Shown: positions 63,340 to 63,351 of the stretch, piece after piece
Layout of the letters: every line of letters starts with the position of its first letter
Numbering within the stretch: the first letter of the stretch is position 1
Origin: Paulinella micropora
Lineage: Eukaryota; Cercozoa; Imbricatea; Euglyphida
Direction of reading: 5' to 3'
Length of the DNA stretch: 63,351 bases
Assembly (NCBI GenBank): GCA_009731375.1
Contig: BJOX01000155.1
Coordinates: forward strand, 92,993 to 156,343
Program-made: the position numbers and the translations under genes
The notes under the pieces: model-generated
The model's input: only the letters and a program-made list of their open reading frames with translations
Databases searched by the model: none
What the model was told of the DNA's origin: nothing

Positions 63340-63351
63340 TTCCATCATTTT
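62556..63351. repeat. Short unique segment then GATA/GATG and CT arrays
   Basis: 62556-62650 is unique (TTGAGAGACCTGTAGTTCGTC...) with no gene recognised. GATG/GATA fills 62655-63151, with GA at 62792-62833. A unique segment of about 120 bp lies at 63152-63279 and ends in (CT)n. Confidence 0.85.

Overview
This window is eukaryotic nuclear DNA. It has spliceosomal GT-AG introns, a non-LTR retrotransposon, assembly gaps, and an extreme load of tetranucleotide microsatellites: TATC/GATA, TATG/CATA and TTGA/TCAA, plus pentamer, hexamer and dinucleotide arrays. I cannot fix the taxon. Homopolymer-rich proteins and an R2-like retroelement would suit a protist or alga, but a repeat-rich animal is not excluded. 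Almost every long open frame here is microsatellite translation (YLSI, YVCM, YIHT, SLSL) and is not a gene.

The main result is that short unique islands between the arrays are exons of one plus-strand gene for a beta-mannosidase of glycoside hydrolase family 2. I place about 30 exons from 12604 to a stop at 56521. They lie in the order expected for the protein, and most junctions have AG/GT borders and matching phases. Recognisable landmarks in order are GWDWGP, the WWPxG motif, NWIP, NTL-R-VWGGG, LLIWQ, SHPSLALW, the acid/base motif CGNNE, the nucleophile motif SEYG, YWQLNDLW, SWSSIE, WKLLHY and SDNG. N-terminal exons were not recognised. The region from 1 to 12603 would be upstream intron or intergenic DNA.

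The unusual feature is that most exons are accompanied by several partial copies of themselves. As a rule, 5' partial copies (acceptor plus the start of the exon) stand upstream, followed by one complete exon, followed by 3' partial copies (end of the exon plus donor). Each copy is flanked by microsatellite. Exon 6 has 12 decoys, exon 29 has 11, exon 21 about 14, and exons 2, 10, 13, 15 and 19 have 4 to 9. Repeat period follows coding status: arrays with period 3 (poly-Ser, poly-Gln, poly-Thr) lie inside exons, while periods 4, 5 and 6 lie in introns.

Layout. 1-5892: TATC arrays with a 2.1 kb duplicated block. 5893-9564: R2-like LINE with one long ORF, truncated at its 5' end. 9580-15205: dispersed repeat families A and B, exon 1, and a palindrome made of LINE 3' ends. 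15205-56521: beta-mannosidase exons, decoys, arrays, more family A copies, foldback elements and a shredded Ty3/gypsy integrase. 56522-58790: mostly unique 3' flank with a 95-bp tandem repeat. 59048-60111: possible minus-strand gene with a Gln-Gly repeat. 60320-63351: family C element, arrays and another foldback element.

The mobile families (LINE, A, B, C) nearly always have their 3' end fused to TATC repeats read in the same orientation. LINE and family A also share a terminal GAYATCTCATC. This suggests that family A is a non-autonomous partner of the LINE and that the arrays are its target or its tail.
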